Shown in pieces: positions 50,520 to 58,481 of a DNA stretch of 64,000 nt. The notes below the pieces were generated by a model that was not told where the DNA came from, did no database searches, and was given only the letters and a program-made list of their open reading frames with translations. The first letter of the stretch is position 1. Every line of letters begins with the position of its first letter. The position numbers and the translations under genes are program-made. Source of the stretch: Taklimakanibacter lacteus (lineage in GTDB: Bacteria; Pseudomonadota; Alphaproteobacteria; Rhizobiales; Aestuariivirgaceae); contig QOZQ01000002.1 of NCBI GenBank assembly GCA_003576695.1, positions 434,001-498,000 on the forward strand. The letters are read 5' to 3'.

Positions 50520-50859
50520 GCGGCGCGGCCGCTGGGCCGAGCGCCTGGCGGAAGCGAGCTTGCGCCTCAAGGGCTATCGCCTGCTGGCGCGCCGCTTCAA
50601 ATCGGGCCCGGGCGAGGTCGACCTCATCATGCGCAGGGGCGAGGTCACCGCCTTCATCGAGGTGAAGGTGAGGGCCAATGCCGACCTCGCCATCGCGGCG
50701 GTGAGCGATTTCCAGATCCGCCGCATCGCCGCGGCGGCGCGCATCTGGATGGCGAAGGACCCCAGGGCCGCCTTGGGCATCTGCCGCTTTGACATCGTCG
50801 CGGTCTCCCCCTACCAGTGGCCGCGCCATATCCCCAATGCCTTCACCGTGGAAGACTGA
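50479..50859 (+). CDS. yraN: YraN/UPF0102-family nuclease-like protein
   Basis: The 126-residue protein has the restriction-endonuclease-like core [23 protein letters not shown], with Glu...Asp...Glu-x-Lys catalytic-type residues, preceded by [17 protein letters not shown]. The ATG at 50479 is preceded by GAGGGATCTCT, a good ribosome site, and lies within the end of rsmI. Function is not established for the family. The gene always keeps company with rsmI and gshB, as here. Confidence 0.9.
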   Translation: MPASSRSKTRRRNERRGRWAERLAEASLRLKGYRLLARRFKSGPGEVDLIMRRGEVTAFIEVKVRANADLAIAAVSDFQIRRIAAAARIWMAKDPRAALGICRFDIVAVSPYQWPRHIPNAFTVED

Positions 50860-50860
50860 A

Positions 50861-51799
50861 ATGAAGCTTCGTGTTGCCGTGCAGATGGATCCGATCGAGA
50901 GCATCGATATTGCGGGCGATTCGTCCTTCGCCATCATGCTCGAGGCGCAACAGCGCGGATATGAGCTCTTCTATTACCAACCCAGGGGACTGGCGCTGAA
51001 AGGCAGGACGCTGTTCGCCACCGGCCATCCCATCGCCTTGCGCGACGAGAAGGGCAACCATGTCACGCTGGGCAAGGAGGAGCGCGTCGATCTCGGCGCC
51101 TTCGATGTGGTGCATATGCGCCAGGATCCGCCCTTCGACATGAACTACATCACCATCACCCATATGCTGGAGCATATCCATCCGAAGACCCTGGTGGTGA
51201 ACGACCCGAAGGAGGTGCGCAACGCGCCGGAAAAGCTCTATGTGGTGGAATTCGCCGATCTGATGCCCCCGACGCTGATCACCCGCGATCCGCGCGAGCT
51301 TGCGGATTTCCGCAAGGAGCATGGTGAGATCATCCTCAAGCCCCTTTACGGCAATGGCGGCGCCGGCGTCTTCCGGCTCGCCGGCGAGGACCAGAATTTC
51401 GGCTCGCTGGTCGAGCTGTTCACCCAGAACTTCCGCGAGCCCTTCATCGCGCAGCGTTATCTTCCCGAAGTGCGCAAGGGCGACAAGCGCATCATCCTGG
51501 TCGATGGCGAGATTGCCGGCGCCATCAACCGCGTGCCGGCGGCGAATGAGAACCGCTCCAACATGCATGTGGGCGGCAAGGCCGAGCCCACCGAGCTGAC
51601 CAGGCGCGAGCGCGAGATGTGCGAGCGTCTGGGCCCCGACTTCAAGAAGCGCGGCCTCATCTTCGTCGGCATCGACGTGATCGGCGACTATCTGACCGAG
51701 ATCAATGTCACCTCGCCGACCGGCATCCGGCAGGTGAAGCGCTTCGGCGGGCCGGATATCGCCGCGCTGATATGGGATGCGATCGAGGCGAAGCGGTGA
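50861..51799 (+). CDS. gshB: Glutathione synthetase
   Basis: The 312-residue ATP-grasp enzyme joins gamma-glutamylcysteine and glycine. The start [25 protein letters not shown] (in part), ATP-binding [17 protein letters not shown] and the metal/substrate region [24 protein letters not shown] (in part) are all typical of GshB. It begins 1 nt after the yraN stop and ends 4 nt before a convergent small gene. Confidence 0.97.
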   Translation: MKLRVAVQMDPIESIDIAGDSSFAIMLEAQQRGYELFYYQPRGLALKGRTLFATGHPIALRDEKGNHVTLGKEERVDLGAFDVVHMRQDPPFDMNYITITHMLEHIHPKTLVVNDPKEVRNAPEKLYVVEFADLMPPTLITRDPRELADFRKEHGEIILKPLYGNGGAGVFRLAGEDQNFGSLVELFTQNFREPFIAQRYLPEVRKGDKRIILVDGEIAGAINRVPAANENRSNMHVGGKAEPTELTRREREMCERLGPDFKKRGLIFVGIDVIGDYLTEINVTSPTGIRQVKRFGGPDIAALIWDAIEAKR

Positions 51800-51803
51800 T
51801 CAC

Positions 51804-52091
51804 CTAGTCAGGGTGTCTTTCGCGAGCTTTTTCAGACGCGAAGCTGGCACGCGCCTTGGCGTCGGTTCTCAGGCCTCTCAACGCGCACCATTGCACAAAG
51901 CTTTCGGGCTCGAGGTCAATTCTCTCGATCAGATGTCCTTCCTCCCGCATGCGATGCTCGACCTTTCGAACTGAGCTTCGCCATTCTTCGTAGGTGTCGT
52001 GAAGGGCATGCGCATCAGCAAATATGGCTTTGAGCGCCACCCAATCTTTGCGTTTGAACCAGGGAATGCCGATGATCAACCCGACCGCCAT
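51804..52091 (-). CDS. Conserved-looking protein of unknown function, 95 aa
   Basis: I do not recognise a family. The 95-residue product is soluble, charged and mostly helical ([59 protein letters not shown]), with many Glu/Arg pairs. The reading frame uses third-position composition a little poorer in GC than its neighbours, which could mean recent acquisition. It converges with gshB 4 nt away and is divergent from comM. Confidence 0.65.
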   Translation of the reverse strand: MAVGLIIGIPWFKRKDWVALKAIFADAHALHDTYEEWRSSVRKVEHRMREEGHLIERIDLEPESFVQWCALRGLRTDAKARASFASEKARERHPD

Positions 52092-52227
52092 TCTGTGTAA
52101 TTAATTTCCGGAGAGATTGCCCAGCCGCGACTGAATAGGCCAGAGGCATTTGGTTGATGTTCCCGAAACGTTCTTGACGATTGACCTGACCTCGGGATAG
52201 ACTTCTTGCAGCTCAACGGGGGCTCCC

Positions 52228-53760
52228 ATGACGGCGCATGCAACGACGGTCGCCTTCCAGGGCATCGAGGCTGTGCCGGTCGATGTCCAGGCCCAGTTTT
52301 TGTCGGGCCAGGTGCAGTTCAACATCGTTGGGCTCGCCGACAAGGCGGTGGTGGAAAGCCGCGAGCGGGTGCGTGCGGCGCTCTTTGCGGTCGGCCTGGC
52401 GCTCCCCGGCAAGCGGCTTGCCGTCAATCTGTCGCCTGCTGACCTGCCCAAGGAAGGCAGCCATTACGACCTCCCCATCGCGCTGGCCGTTCTCGCGGCA
52501 CTGGGCGTGCTGCCGCAGGATTTCCTCAACCGCTATGTCGTGATCGGCGAGATGGGCCTCGATGGCGCATTGGGCGCCGTCACCGGGGCGCTGCCGGCGG
52601 CGATCGCCGCCCATTCCCGCGGCCTCGGCCTCATCTGCCCGAAAGCCTGCGGGCCGGAAGCCGCCTGGGCCGGCGATGAGCTCGATCTCCTGGCGCCCCA
52701 CACCATCATCCAGATCCTCAATCATGTGAAGGGCGCCCAGATCCTGGCGCGCCCGAAGCCCGGCATCGCCGAGGACGGGGTGAAGCTTCCCGATCTCAAG
52801 GACATCAAGGGCCAGGAAGCGGCCAAGCGGGCGCTCGAAGTGGCGGCGGCCGGCGGCCATCACATGCTGATGGTGGGTCCTCCCGGCGCCGGCAAATCCA
52901 TGCTGGCGCAGCGCCTGCCCTCGATCCTGCCGCCCATGGATGCGCGCGAGATGCTGGAAGCGAGCATGATCGCCTCGCTCGCGGGCGAGCTTGCCGAAGG
53001 CAAGGTGACGAGGAAGCGGCCTTTCCGCTCGCCGCATCATTCGGCCAGCATGCCCGCACTTGTCGGCGGCGGCCTCAAGGCGAAGCCGGGCGAGATTTCG
53101 CTGAGCCATCACGGCGTCCTCTTTCTCGATGAGCTGCCTGAATTCCAGCCGCGCGTGCTCGACGCCTTGCGCCAGCCCCTGGAGACGGGCGACACGCAGG
53201 TGGCGCGGGCCAATTATCACGTCACCTATCCGGCGCGCTTCCAGCTCGTCGCCGCGATGAACCCCTGCAAATGCGGCATGGCGGGCGAGCCCGGCCATGT
53301 CTGCCGCAAGGGGCCGCGCTGCGCCGGCGATTATCAGGGCCGCCTGTCGGGCCCGCTCATCGACCGTCTCGATATCCAGATCGAATTGGGCGCGGTGCGC
53401 GCCGCCGATCTGGCGCGCCCGCCGCCGCAGGAAGGCAGCGCCGAAGTGGCGGAACGCGTGGCCAAGGCCCGCGATCGCCAGCGGGCACGCTTCGCAAAAC
53501 TGGGCCATGCGCGGATCGCGACCAATTCGCAAGCCGACGGTGCACTTCTCGAAGAGATCGCGCGGCCCGACGATCAGGGTCTACGCATCCTGCAGGAGGC
53601 GTCGGAAGCGATGATGCTGTCGGCGCGCGGCTATCACCGCGTGCTGCGCGTGGCGCGCACCCTCGCCGATCTCGACGGCGAAGAGCGCATCGGCCGTCTC
53701 CATATCGTCGAGGCGCTGAGCTACCGCCAGAAGCTGGCGGCGTTCCGACAGGCGGCGTGA
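52228..53760 (+). CDS. comM: YifB/ComM-family AAA+ ATPase (Mg-chelatase-like)
   Basis: The 510-residue protein has an N-terminal Lon-like domain (VDVQAQFLSGQVQFNIVGLADKAVVESRERVRAAL, in part), a Walker A GPPGAGKSMLAQRLP, Walker B GVLFLDELPEF, the sensor RPFRSPHHSAS and a C-terminal helical domain. In Acinetobacter and Vibrio, ComM is a helicase that helps branch migration during natural transformation. A 12-bp perfect tandem repeat starts at its stop codon, and a diverged copy of its last 44 nt lies 5.6 kb downstream. Confidence 0.93.
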   Translation: MTAHATTVAFQGIEAVPVDVQAQFLSGQVQFNIVGLADKAVVESRERVRAALFAVGLALPGKRLAVNLSPADLPKEGSHYDLPIALAVLAALGVLPQDFLNRYVVIGEMGLDGALGAVTGALPAAIAAHSRGLGLICPKACGPEAAWAGDELDLLAPHTIIQILNHVKGAQILARPKPGIAEDGVKLPDLKDIKGQEAAKRALEVAAAGGHHMLMVGPPGAGKSMLAQRLPSILPPMDAREMLEASMIASLAGELAEGKVTRKRPFRSPHHSASMPALVGGGLKAKPGEISLSHHGVLFLDELPEFQPRVLDALRQPLETGDTQVARANYHVTYPARFQLVAAMNPCKCGMAGEPGHVCRKGPRCAGDYQGRLSGPLIDRLDIQIELGAVRAADLARPPPQEGSAEVAERVAKARDRQRARFAKLGHARIATNSQADGALLEEIARPDDQGLRILQEASEAMMLSARGYHRVLRVARTLADLDGEERIGRLHIVEALSYRQKLAAFRQAA

Positions 53761-53775
53761 TTCGCGGCGTGATTC
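53752..53775. repeat. Tandem 12-bp repeat at the comM stop codon
   Basis: GCGGCGTGATTC occurs twice in immediate succession (53752-53763, 53764-53775). The first copy contains the comM TGA. It marks the left edge of the accessory block and could be a junction scar. Confidence 0.7.
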
Positions 53776-53896
53776 ATGGTGAAGTCAGATCAATATTCCA
53801 CCTGCCGCCGGAAGTCGATTCCACCGTGGACAATACGGGATCCAGCACATGGCGGATCCTCGAGGTCGAACTTCCACCGCCCGACGAGATCCCGGC

Positions 53897-54829
53897 TCAT
53901 TCCGCCTCGGCCCGCGTGCGCTCGACGAGAAGGCGGGCGCAGAGGCGGAAGGCATCGAAATAGGCCGACAGATCGTCGGTGCCGAGCCGGTCCTTGTACA
54001 TCTGCGCGTTCTTGCTGGAGAACATCCAGGTGCCGCCGCCCGGATTGATTTCGAGAAGATGAAGCCCGCCCTCCTTGTCGCGCAGAATATCACAGGCCTG
54101 CAGCGCCACCTCCGGCATGGCTTCATAGGCCTTGGCCGCAAAGGCCAGCATGTCGGGCTCCTCGGTGACATGGGCCGTCATGTCGGGCGGCGCCGGCAGG
54201 AAATCAGGCACTGCGAACGGCCCGATCCTCCCGGCGAGCGCCAGAGGCTTCGTCGCGCGGCGCAGATAGCTGAAGATCGGCGCGCCGAAGAGCGTGAGCA
54301 CGCGGCAGCTCATCGCATGGCCGCAATCGATATAGGCCTGCGCCACCATCGGCGCACGGCGGCCGGGATGGTCTTTCGGATAGTCTTCCGGCGGCCGGTA
54401 ACGCACACTCTCCGTCAGGTGCAATTCGATTCCCTGGCCCCAGGCGGCATAGGCGTAGGATGCCTTCACGATCGTATGAGGCCCGTAGTCTTCCGGCGAC
54501 AATGTCGTGCCGGGGCGGATCTCCTCGAAGCGCGGCACGCGCATGCCGCCGGCGGCGAGCTTCTGCATCTCGACGAGCTTGGACATCGGTTGCCCGGCAT
54601 AGACCTTGCCGCGCGCCGGCGCGAAGGCGAGCAGCCTGATCGGCGAGAAGACGAGGCTCGGCCGCGCCGCCGCTTTCTTGCGCGTATAAGATGAGGGCAT
54701 CTCGTTCGAGACGATGAACACTTCGATATCGGGCGCCAGTTCTTCGACATGGCGCTTGATCGTCTCGAAGTCGGCGATCGCCTGCCATCCCGCGCTATGG
54801 ACAAGGACGAGATGGAAATTGGCCGTCAT
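53897..54829 (-). CDS. ATP-grasp-fold protein of unknown substrate
   Basis: The 310-residue protein shows an ATP-grasp layout: a Rossmann-like N-terminus (HLVLVHSAGWQAIADFETIK), a nucleotide lysine in GPHTIVKASYAYAAWGQ, a hinge MVAQAYIDCG, and metal-binding residues in CDILRDKEGGLHLLEINPGGG. Such enzymes ligate a carboxylate to an amine, thiol or hydroxyl. It is the last gene of a four-gene minus-strand operon with a PqqD-like protein, a 49-codon ORF and a GT2-TPR gene, and its start overlaps the GT2 stop (ATGA). I infer that it modifies the small peptide, or makes a substrate for the glycosyltransferase. Confidence 0.75.
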   Translation of the reverse strand: MTANFHLVLVHSAGWQAIADFETIKRHVEELAPDIEVFIVSNEMPSSYTRKKAAARPSLVFSPIRLLAFAPARGKVYAGQPMSKLVEMQKLAAGGMRVPRFEEIRPGTTLSPEDYGPHTIVKASYAYAAWGQGIELHLTESVRYRPPEDYPKDHPGRRAPMVAQAYIDCGHAMSCRVLTLFGAPIFSYLRRATKPLALAGRIGPFAVPDFLPAPPDMTAHVTEEPDMLAFAAKAYEAMPEVALQACDILRDKEGGLHLLEINPGGGTWMFSSKNAQMYKDRLGTDDLSAYFDAFRLCARLLVERTRAEAE

Positions 54830-55935
54830 GGAACAGCGCTCGCGGCGAGCGCCTTGGCCCTTATGCGGTAAGAGAGATTATCGGGCGCGAAGCGCGCGGC
54901 CTTCTCGAACCAGGCTGCGGCCTCGGCATGCCGGCCGAGGCGCAGCGCCGCAACCGCCGCCAGCTCGCAGGCCTGCTCTTCGAAGATACGGCGATCGAAG
55001 GCCAGCATCCGATCGGTGAGCGCGTCGGGATCGATGGCGGCAAGGCGCCGCGCGATGGCGAACGCTTCTTCCGGCCGGCCGGTGGCAAGAAGCGCGCGGC
55101 CGTGCACGAAAACGAGGGCGTGGTCCTCCGGCACGCGCGCCAGCCCGTCCGTGATAAGCGCCAGCGGATCTTCGCCTTCCTCGATCGCGCGACGCGCCAG
55201 GAACTGTATGATCAGGCTGGCGGCGGCATGCTGCTTGTCGGAAGGCCGGCGTTGGGCGGCGGCGAGGCCGGCGAGCGCCGCGGTTTTGGCTTCTTCCGGG
55301 CGGCCCATCGCCGCCTGCGTCTCGGCGAGATGCTGCCACAGATAGGCGCGGTCGGGATCGGCGCGCACCGCCTCTTCGAGGAGTACCCGGTTACGTGCAT
55401 GCTTATGCGCCTGCGCGCCATCATATCCCAGATGATCCAGCTCGACCTCGGTCTGCTGGATGGCAGGGCCCTCGCGGGCGCTGATCGCGCGGATGATGGG
55501 CTCGACCGTCTCGTGGATGCGGCCTTCGAAGCGCAGGCGCGGATCGCTGCGGAACAGCCGCCATTCGCGATAGCGCGTATAGCCTGTCTTTGGCCTGAAA
55601 CGCACGAGGCCGGCAAGCGCGCCGGCGTCGATGTAATCGCCGAGCGCGCCGCCGGACGGCAAATTCAGGCGCTCATCGGCATCGATATAGAGCACCCATT
55701 GGGTGCGCACCGCATCGAGGCCCTTGTTGCGCGCGGCGGCGAAGTCGCCCGTCCATGGATGATGCAGCAGCCGGACACCGGCGGTGCTGTTGGCGATATC
55801 GATCGTTGCATCGCGCGAGCCGGTGTCGACGATGACGATCTCATCGACGCGCCCCGCGAGCGAGGCCAAGCAACCCGGCAGGAAATGCTGCTCGTCACGC
55901 ACGATCATGGCGGCGCAGACGCTCACCCGGGTCAT
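54826..55935 (-). CDS. Family 2 glycosyltransferase with C-terminal TPR repeats
   Basis: The 369-residue protein has a GT-A catalytic domain (VCAAMIVRDEQHFLPGCLAS, VDEIVIVDTGSRDATIDIA, and the metal-binding DxD in WVLYIDADERL) over about 1-170. Helical TPR-like repeats fill the C-terminal half (AYLWQHLAETQAAMGRPEEA, EDHALVFVHGRALLATGRPEEAF in part, AEAAAWFEKAARFAPDN). GT2-TPR is the architecture of the peptide S/O-glycosyltransferases SunS and ThuS and also of uncharacterised surface glycosyltransferases. It lies directly downstream of the 49-codon ORF and is coupled to the ATP-grasp gene. Confidence 0.87.
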   Translation of the reverse strand: MTRVSVCAAMIVRDEQHFLPGCLASLAGRVDEIVIVDTGSRDATIDIANSTAGVRLLHHPWTGDFAAARNKGLDAVRTQWVLYIDADERLNLPSGGALGDYIDAGALAGLVRFRPKTGYTRYREWRLFRSDPRLRFEGRIHETVEPIIRAISAREGPAIQQTEVELDHLGYDGAQAHKHARNRVLLEEAVRADPDRAYLWQHLAETQAAMGRPEEAKTAALAGLAAAQRRPSDKQHAAASLIIQFLARRAIEEGEDPLALITDGLARVPEDHALVFVHGRALLATGRPEEAFAIARRLAAIDPDALTDRMLAFDRRIFEEQACELAAVAALRLGRHAEAAAWFEKAARFAPDNLSYRIRAKALAASAVP

Positions 55936-55981
55936 GGCGCGCCCCGCCGCATCATGGGGCGGTCGCTGTGCTCGGAAATCT

Positions 55982-56131
55982 TCAGCCGTTGCCGGTCGAG
56001 GCCATCTGATCGATCGGCTTCACATCGTCGAGCGCGTAGGAGAGGATCTTCGGCGCTTCATACCTGGCGCCGGCAAGTGCCGCCACTTTCTTCAGCGCAT
56101 CCGGCATCGCGTTGGTGGAAATGACAGCCAT
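55982..56131 (-). CDS. Small ORF, candidate modified-peptide precursor (49 aa)
   Basis: This 49-codon frame begins at ATG 56131 behind AAGGG (8 nt) and ends with TGA at 55982. It lies between the PqqD-like and GT2 genes on the same strand with gaps of 67 and 46 nt. The product begins MAVISTNAMPDALKKVAALA, continues GARYEAPKILSYALDDVKPI and ends DQMASTGNG. That is a short amphipathic helix (possible leader), then a Tyr/Lys/Asp-rich part and a Ser-Thr-Gly-Asn-Gly tail. It has no cysteine. Position, size and a PqqD-like neighbour make it the natural precursor candidate. Not verified. Confidence 0.6.
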   Translation of the reverse strand: MAVISTNAMPDALKKVAALAGARYEAPKILSYALDDVKPIDQMASTGNG

Positions 56132-56198
56132 GTCACAGCCCTTCTCTGCCTCGGGTCCATCCCTGCGACGCTACTTGTAATTACGGCGCCGTGGACTG

Positions 56199-56474
56199 TC
56201 AACGCACGGCCTCGATGAGTCCCTCGGCGCGGAGGGAGGCGAGACAGGCTTCGACATCGGTCTTGGGAGGAGTCGCGAGGCCGAAGGCGGTGGCAAGTAC
56301 CGAGGCGATGGCGTCGGCGTCATGCGCGCCATCGCAGAGTTCGAAGACCGCCGCAGCGGTAGGGTTCAGAAAGTGGACCTTTCCGCGTGCGCCGTCGCTG
56401 ACGAAATAGCCGTCTTCGATCTCATCGCGGATAAGCCCGCCGATACGGCGGTAGAACGGTTCAGCTTTCGTCAT
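56199..56474 (-). CDS. PqqD-family peptide-binding protein (RiPP recognition element)
   Basis: The 91-residue protein matches the PqqD fold: a short hairpin (LIRDEIEDGYFVSDGARGKVHFLN), then PTAAAVFELCDGAHDADAIAS and a C-terminal helical pair ending ACLASLRAEGLIEAV (each part under 20 residues in a run of the family pattern LNptaaavwelcDG). PqqD proteins bind the leader of a ribosomal peptide and present it to a modifying enzyme. It heads the minus-strand operon; the next frame is a 49-codon ORF. No pqqABCE genes are present, so it does not serve PQQ synthesis. Confidence 0.88.
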   Translation of the reverse strand: MTKAEPFYRRIGGLIRDEIEDGYFVSDGARGKVHFLNPTAAAVFELCDGAHDADAIASVLATAFGLATPPKTDVEACLASLRAEGLIEAVR

Positions 56475-56539
56475 ACGGCGAAATTCTTATCGCCTTGCCC
56501 GTGATTGAGCAATTGCGCGCCGCTCGCTAGGTTCTCACG
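56475..56539. promoter_or_regulatory. Divergent promoter region of the peptide/glycosyltransferase cluster
   Basis: Only 65 nt separate the PqqD-like and GT10 starts. Weak elements are visible: on the minus strand TTGCTC-N17-TAAGAA, on the plus strand TTGAGC-N17-TAGGTT. Both would give almost leaderless mRNAs. Shared control of the two transcripts is likely. Confidence 0.35.
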
Positions 56540-57430
56540 ATGCTGATCCTGATCCACGATTCGATGGGCGGGAACCTGCCCAAGGCGCCATACCCGCCGG
56601 AAGTGGAGATCACCATCGACCGGGCGCGCCTCGCCGAGGCGGATGTCGTGATCTTTCATCTTCCCGACTGGAGGCAGGGCCAGATGATCGTCAGGTCCGA
56701 ATGGGACTGGCGGTTCCCTTTCGAGAAACGGCCGGGGCAGCGGTGGGTCGGCTGGTCGATGGAATGCGATGAACATTACCCTTGGTCGCGCAATATCAGG
56801 TTCATGCGCCATTTCGATTTGACAATGACCTACCGGCTCACCTCGGACGCGCCGGTGACCTATGTGATCCCGAGTATGATGGTCGAGGCCTTCCGCCGCC
56901 CGCCACTTGAGAAGTACCAGCCGGTCCTGGCCGCGTCTTTCGTGTCGAGCCGGTTCGACCATAGTGGACGCCAGGCCTATTTGCGGGAACTGGGACGGCA
57001 TATGACGATCGATTCCTATGGCACTTTCATGCGCAACCGCGTCCTGCCCGATGATCGCGGCATCCCGTCCAAGCTCGCCGCCATTGCACATTACCGCTTC
57101 ACCATCGCTTTCGAGAACGCCTGCAGCCGGGACTATGTCACTGAGAAGTTCTTCGAGCCCCTGCAGGCCGGTTCCGTGCCGGTCTATCTCGGGGCGCCGA
57201 ATATCGAGGATTTCGCCCCTGGCGAAAATTGCTTCATTAGTGCGGCCGACTTTCCGGACCCGGGGAAATTGGCCGCATTTCTCAAGGAGCTGGCAGCGGA
57301 TGAAGCCGCCTATTCGGCCTATTTCGCTTGGCGACAAGAACCCTTTCGCCAGAGCTTCAAGAGGCTCCTGGACCTGGAGGCCGAGCCCTGGCTGTACCGG
57401 ATGTGCCGGGCGCTTCGGACGCTCCGATGA
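56540..57430 (+). CDS. Family 10 glycosyltransferase (alpha-1,3-fucosyltransferase-like)
   Basis: The 296-residue protein carries the GT10 signature FTIAFENACSRDYVTEKFFEP followed by LQAGSVPVYLGAPNIEDFAP (each in part) and an N-terminal half with WVGWSMECDEHYPW. GT10 enzymes transfer fucose, or a related sugar, from GDP-sugar. In bacteria most decorate surface glycans. The gene is divergent from the PqqD-headed operon across 65 nt, so it may act on the same product. No GDP-fucose synthesis genes are in the window. Confidence 0.87.
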   Translation: MLILIHDSMGGNLPKAPYPPEVEITIDRARLAEADVVIFHLPDWRQGQMIVRSEWDWRFPFEKRPGQRWVGWSMECDEHYPWSRNIRFMRHFDLTMTYRLTSDAPVTYVIPSMMVEAFRRPPLEKYQPVLAASFVSSRFDHSGRQAYLRELGRHMTIDSYGTFMRNRVLPDDRGIPSKLAAIAHYRFTIAFENACSRDYVTEKFFEPLQAGSVPVYLGAPNIEDFAPGENCFISAADFPDPGKLAAFLKELAADEAAYSAYFAWRQEPFRQSFKRLLDLEAEPWLYRMCRALRTLR

Positions 57431-57559
57431 GGATGCGAACAGTGCCTTTAATGTTACACCGTCGATACAATCGCCCCGATCCATCCCCCGGCACTTGACG
57501 GTTCCCGACCGTATCGTCAGAGTGCCTGCGAGGAATCGGGGGCCTCCAGGGGACTTTTC

Positions 57560-58285
57560 ATGGTCAATAAGTTTATTTTGACAGGCGCCGGTGTCCTTCT
57601 GGTGAGCGCCAGCATGAACGCCGCTCGAGCCGCCGATATCTCCGAGCCCGGAGTCTATGACTGGACCGGGCCGTTCATCGGTTTGCAGGGCGGCTACGCC
57701 TGGGGCAACAACGATACATCGACCGAGAACTCGGAGAATGGTCCGCCACCCTTCGAGTTTGAAGAGGACAGCGGTTCCTTGGATCTCGATGGCTTCGTCG
57801 GCGGGCTTCATGCCGGATACAATTGGCAGTCGGATAGCCTGATCCTCGGCGTCGTGGGCGATATCGAATACGCCGACATGAAGGGCGATACCGAAGTCTC
57901 GATCAACGACTTCGCACTTTCGGATCTCGATGGTGAGATCGACTGGCTGGGCTCACTCAGGCTGCGCGTCGGCTTCGCGGCTGATCGTGCGCTCTTATAT
58001 GCAACGGGCGGCCTTGCGGTTGGCGGCGCCGAGCTCTCGATCGACAACAATATCTCGGACACGAACGCCGACAACCAGGAAACCAAATGGGGCTGGACGA
58101 TCGGCGGCGGTGTTGAATATGCCGTCACCGACGCGCTGAGCGCGTTCCTCGAATATCGCTATACCGATCTCGGCAAGATCGAAGTCGAGCTCGACCTTCC
58201 CGAAGGCCAGAGGGAAAGCGAGGCCGACCTGGAATTTCATGCCGTTCGCGCCGGTCTGAGCTGGCATTTCGGCAATTCGATGTAA
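57560..58285 (+). CDS. Omp25/31-type outer-membrane beta-barrel protein
   Basis: The 241-residue protein has a signal peptide (LTGAGVLLVSASMNAARAA) and a beta-barrel with the family motifs YDWTGPFIGLQGGYAWG, GFVGGLHAGYNWQSDSLILGV and RAGLSWHF at the end (terminal aromatic). These are the eight-stranded OmpA-like porin-family proteins abundant in Hyphomicrobiales. Start ATG follows AGGGG at 8 nt. A second member is encoded convergently at 58482-59210. Confidence 0.93.
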   Translation: MVNKFILTGAGVLLVSASMNAARAADISEPGVYDWTGPFIGLQGGYAWGNNDTSTENSENGPPPFEFEEDSGSLDLDGFVGGLHAGYNWQSDSLILGVVGDIEYADMKGDTEVSINDFALSDLDGEIDWLGSLRLRVGFAADRALLYATGGLAVGGAELSIDNNISDTNADNQETKWGWTIGGGVEYAVTDALSAFLEYRYTDLGKIEVELDLPEGQRESEADLEFHAVRAGLSWHFGNSM

Positions 58286-58332
58286 AAGCGGCGAGTGCCA
58301 TGCGCGGACATGGCCTCCATAAAGTGTGACCA

Positions 58333-58434
58333 GCCTTTTCGGTTCAGCAACAAAGGCTGGAGCATTTCCCATTCAAACTCGGTCAGACCATATCGTCGGT
58401 GCGGTATGGCACCCCCCTTCGGAGCTTGGACCAT
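58333..58434 (-). pseudogene. IS5-family transposase N-terminal remnant
   Basis: A 34-codon stretch reads HRRYGLTEFEWEMLQPLLLN with KG after it, the start pattern of IS5-family transposases (RYxLTDxEWxxIxPLLP). Similarity ends abruptly and no catalytic DDE part or terminal repeats remain. It lies in the 196-nt gap between the two outer-membrane protein genes. Confidence 0.6.
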
Positions 58435-58481
58435 CTCTCGGTCATTTGCCTGCCGTTTGCGAGTATACGACCCAGGTCAGG

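Noticed and set aside
56199-56474. pqqD of a pyrroloquinoline quinone pathway
   Set aside because: No pqqA, B, C or E nearby, and the neighbours are glycosyltransferases and an ATP-grasp gene.
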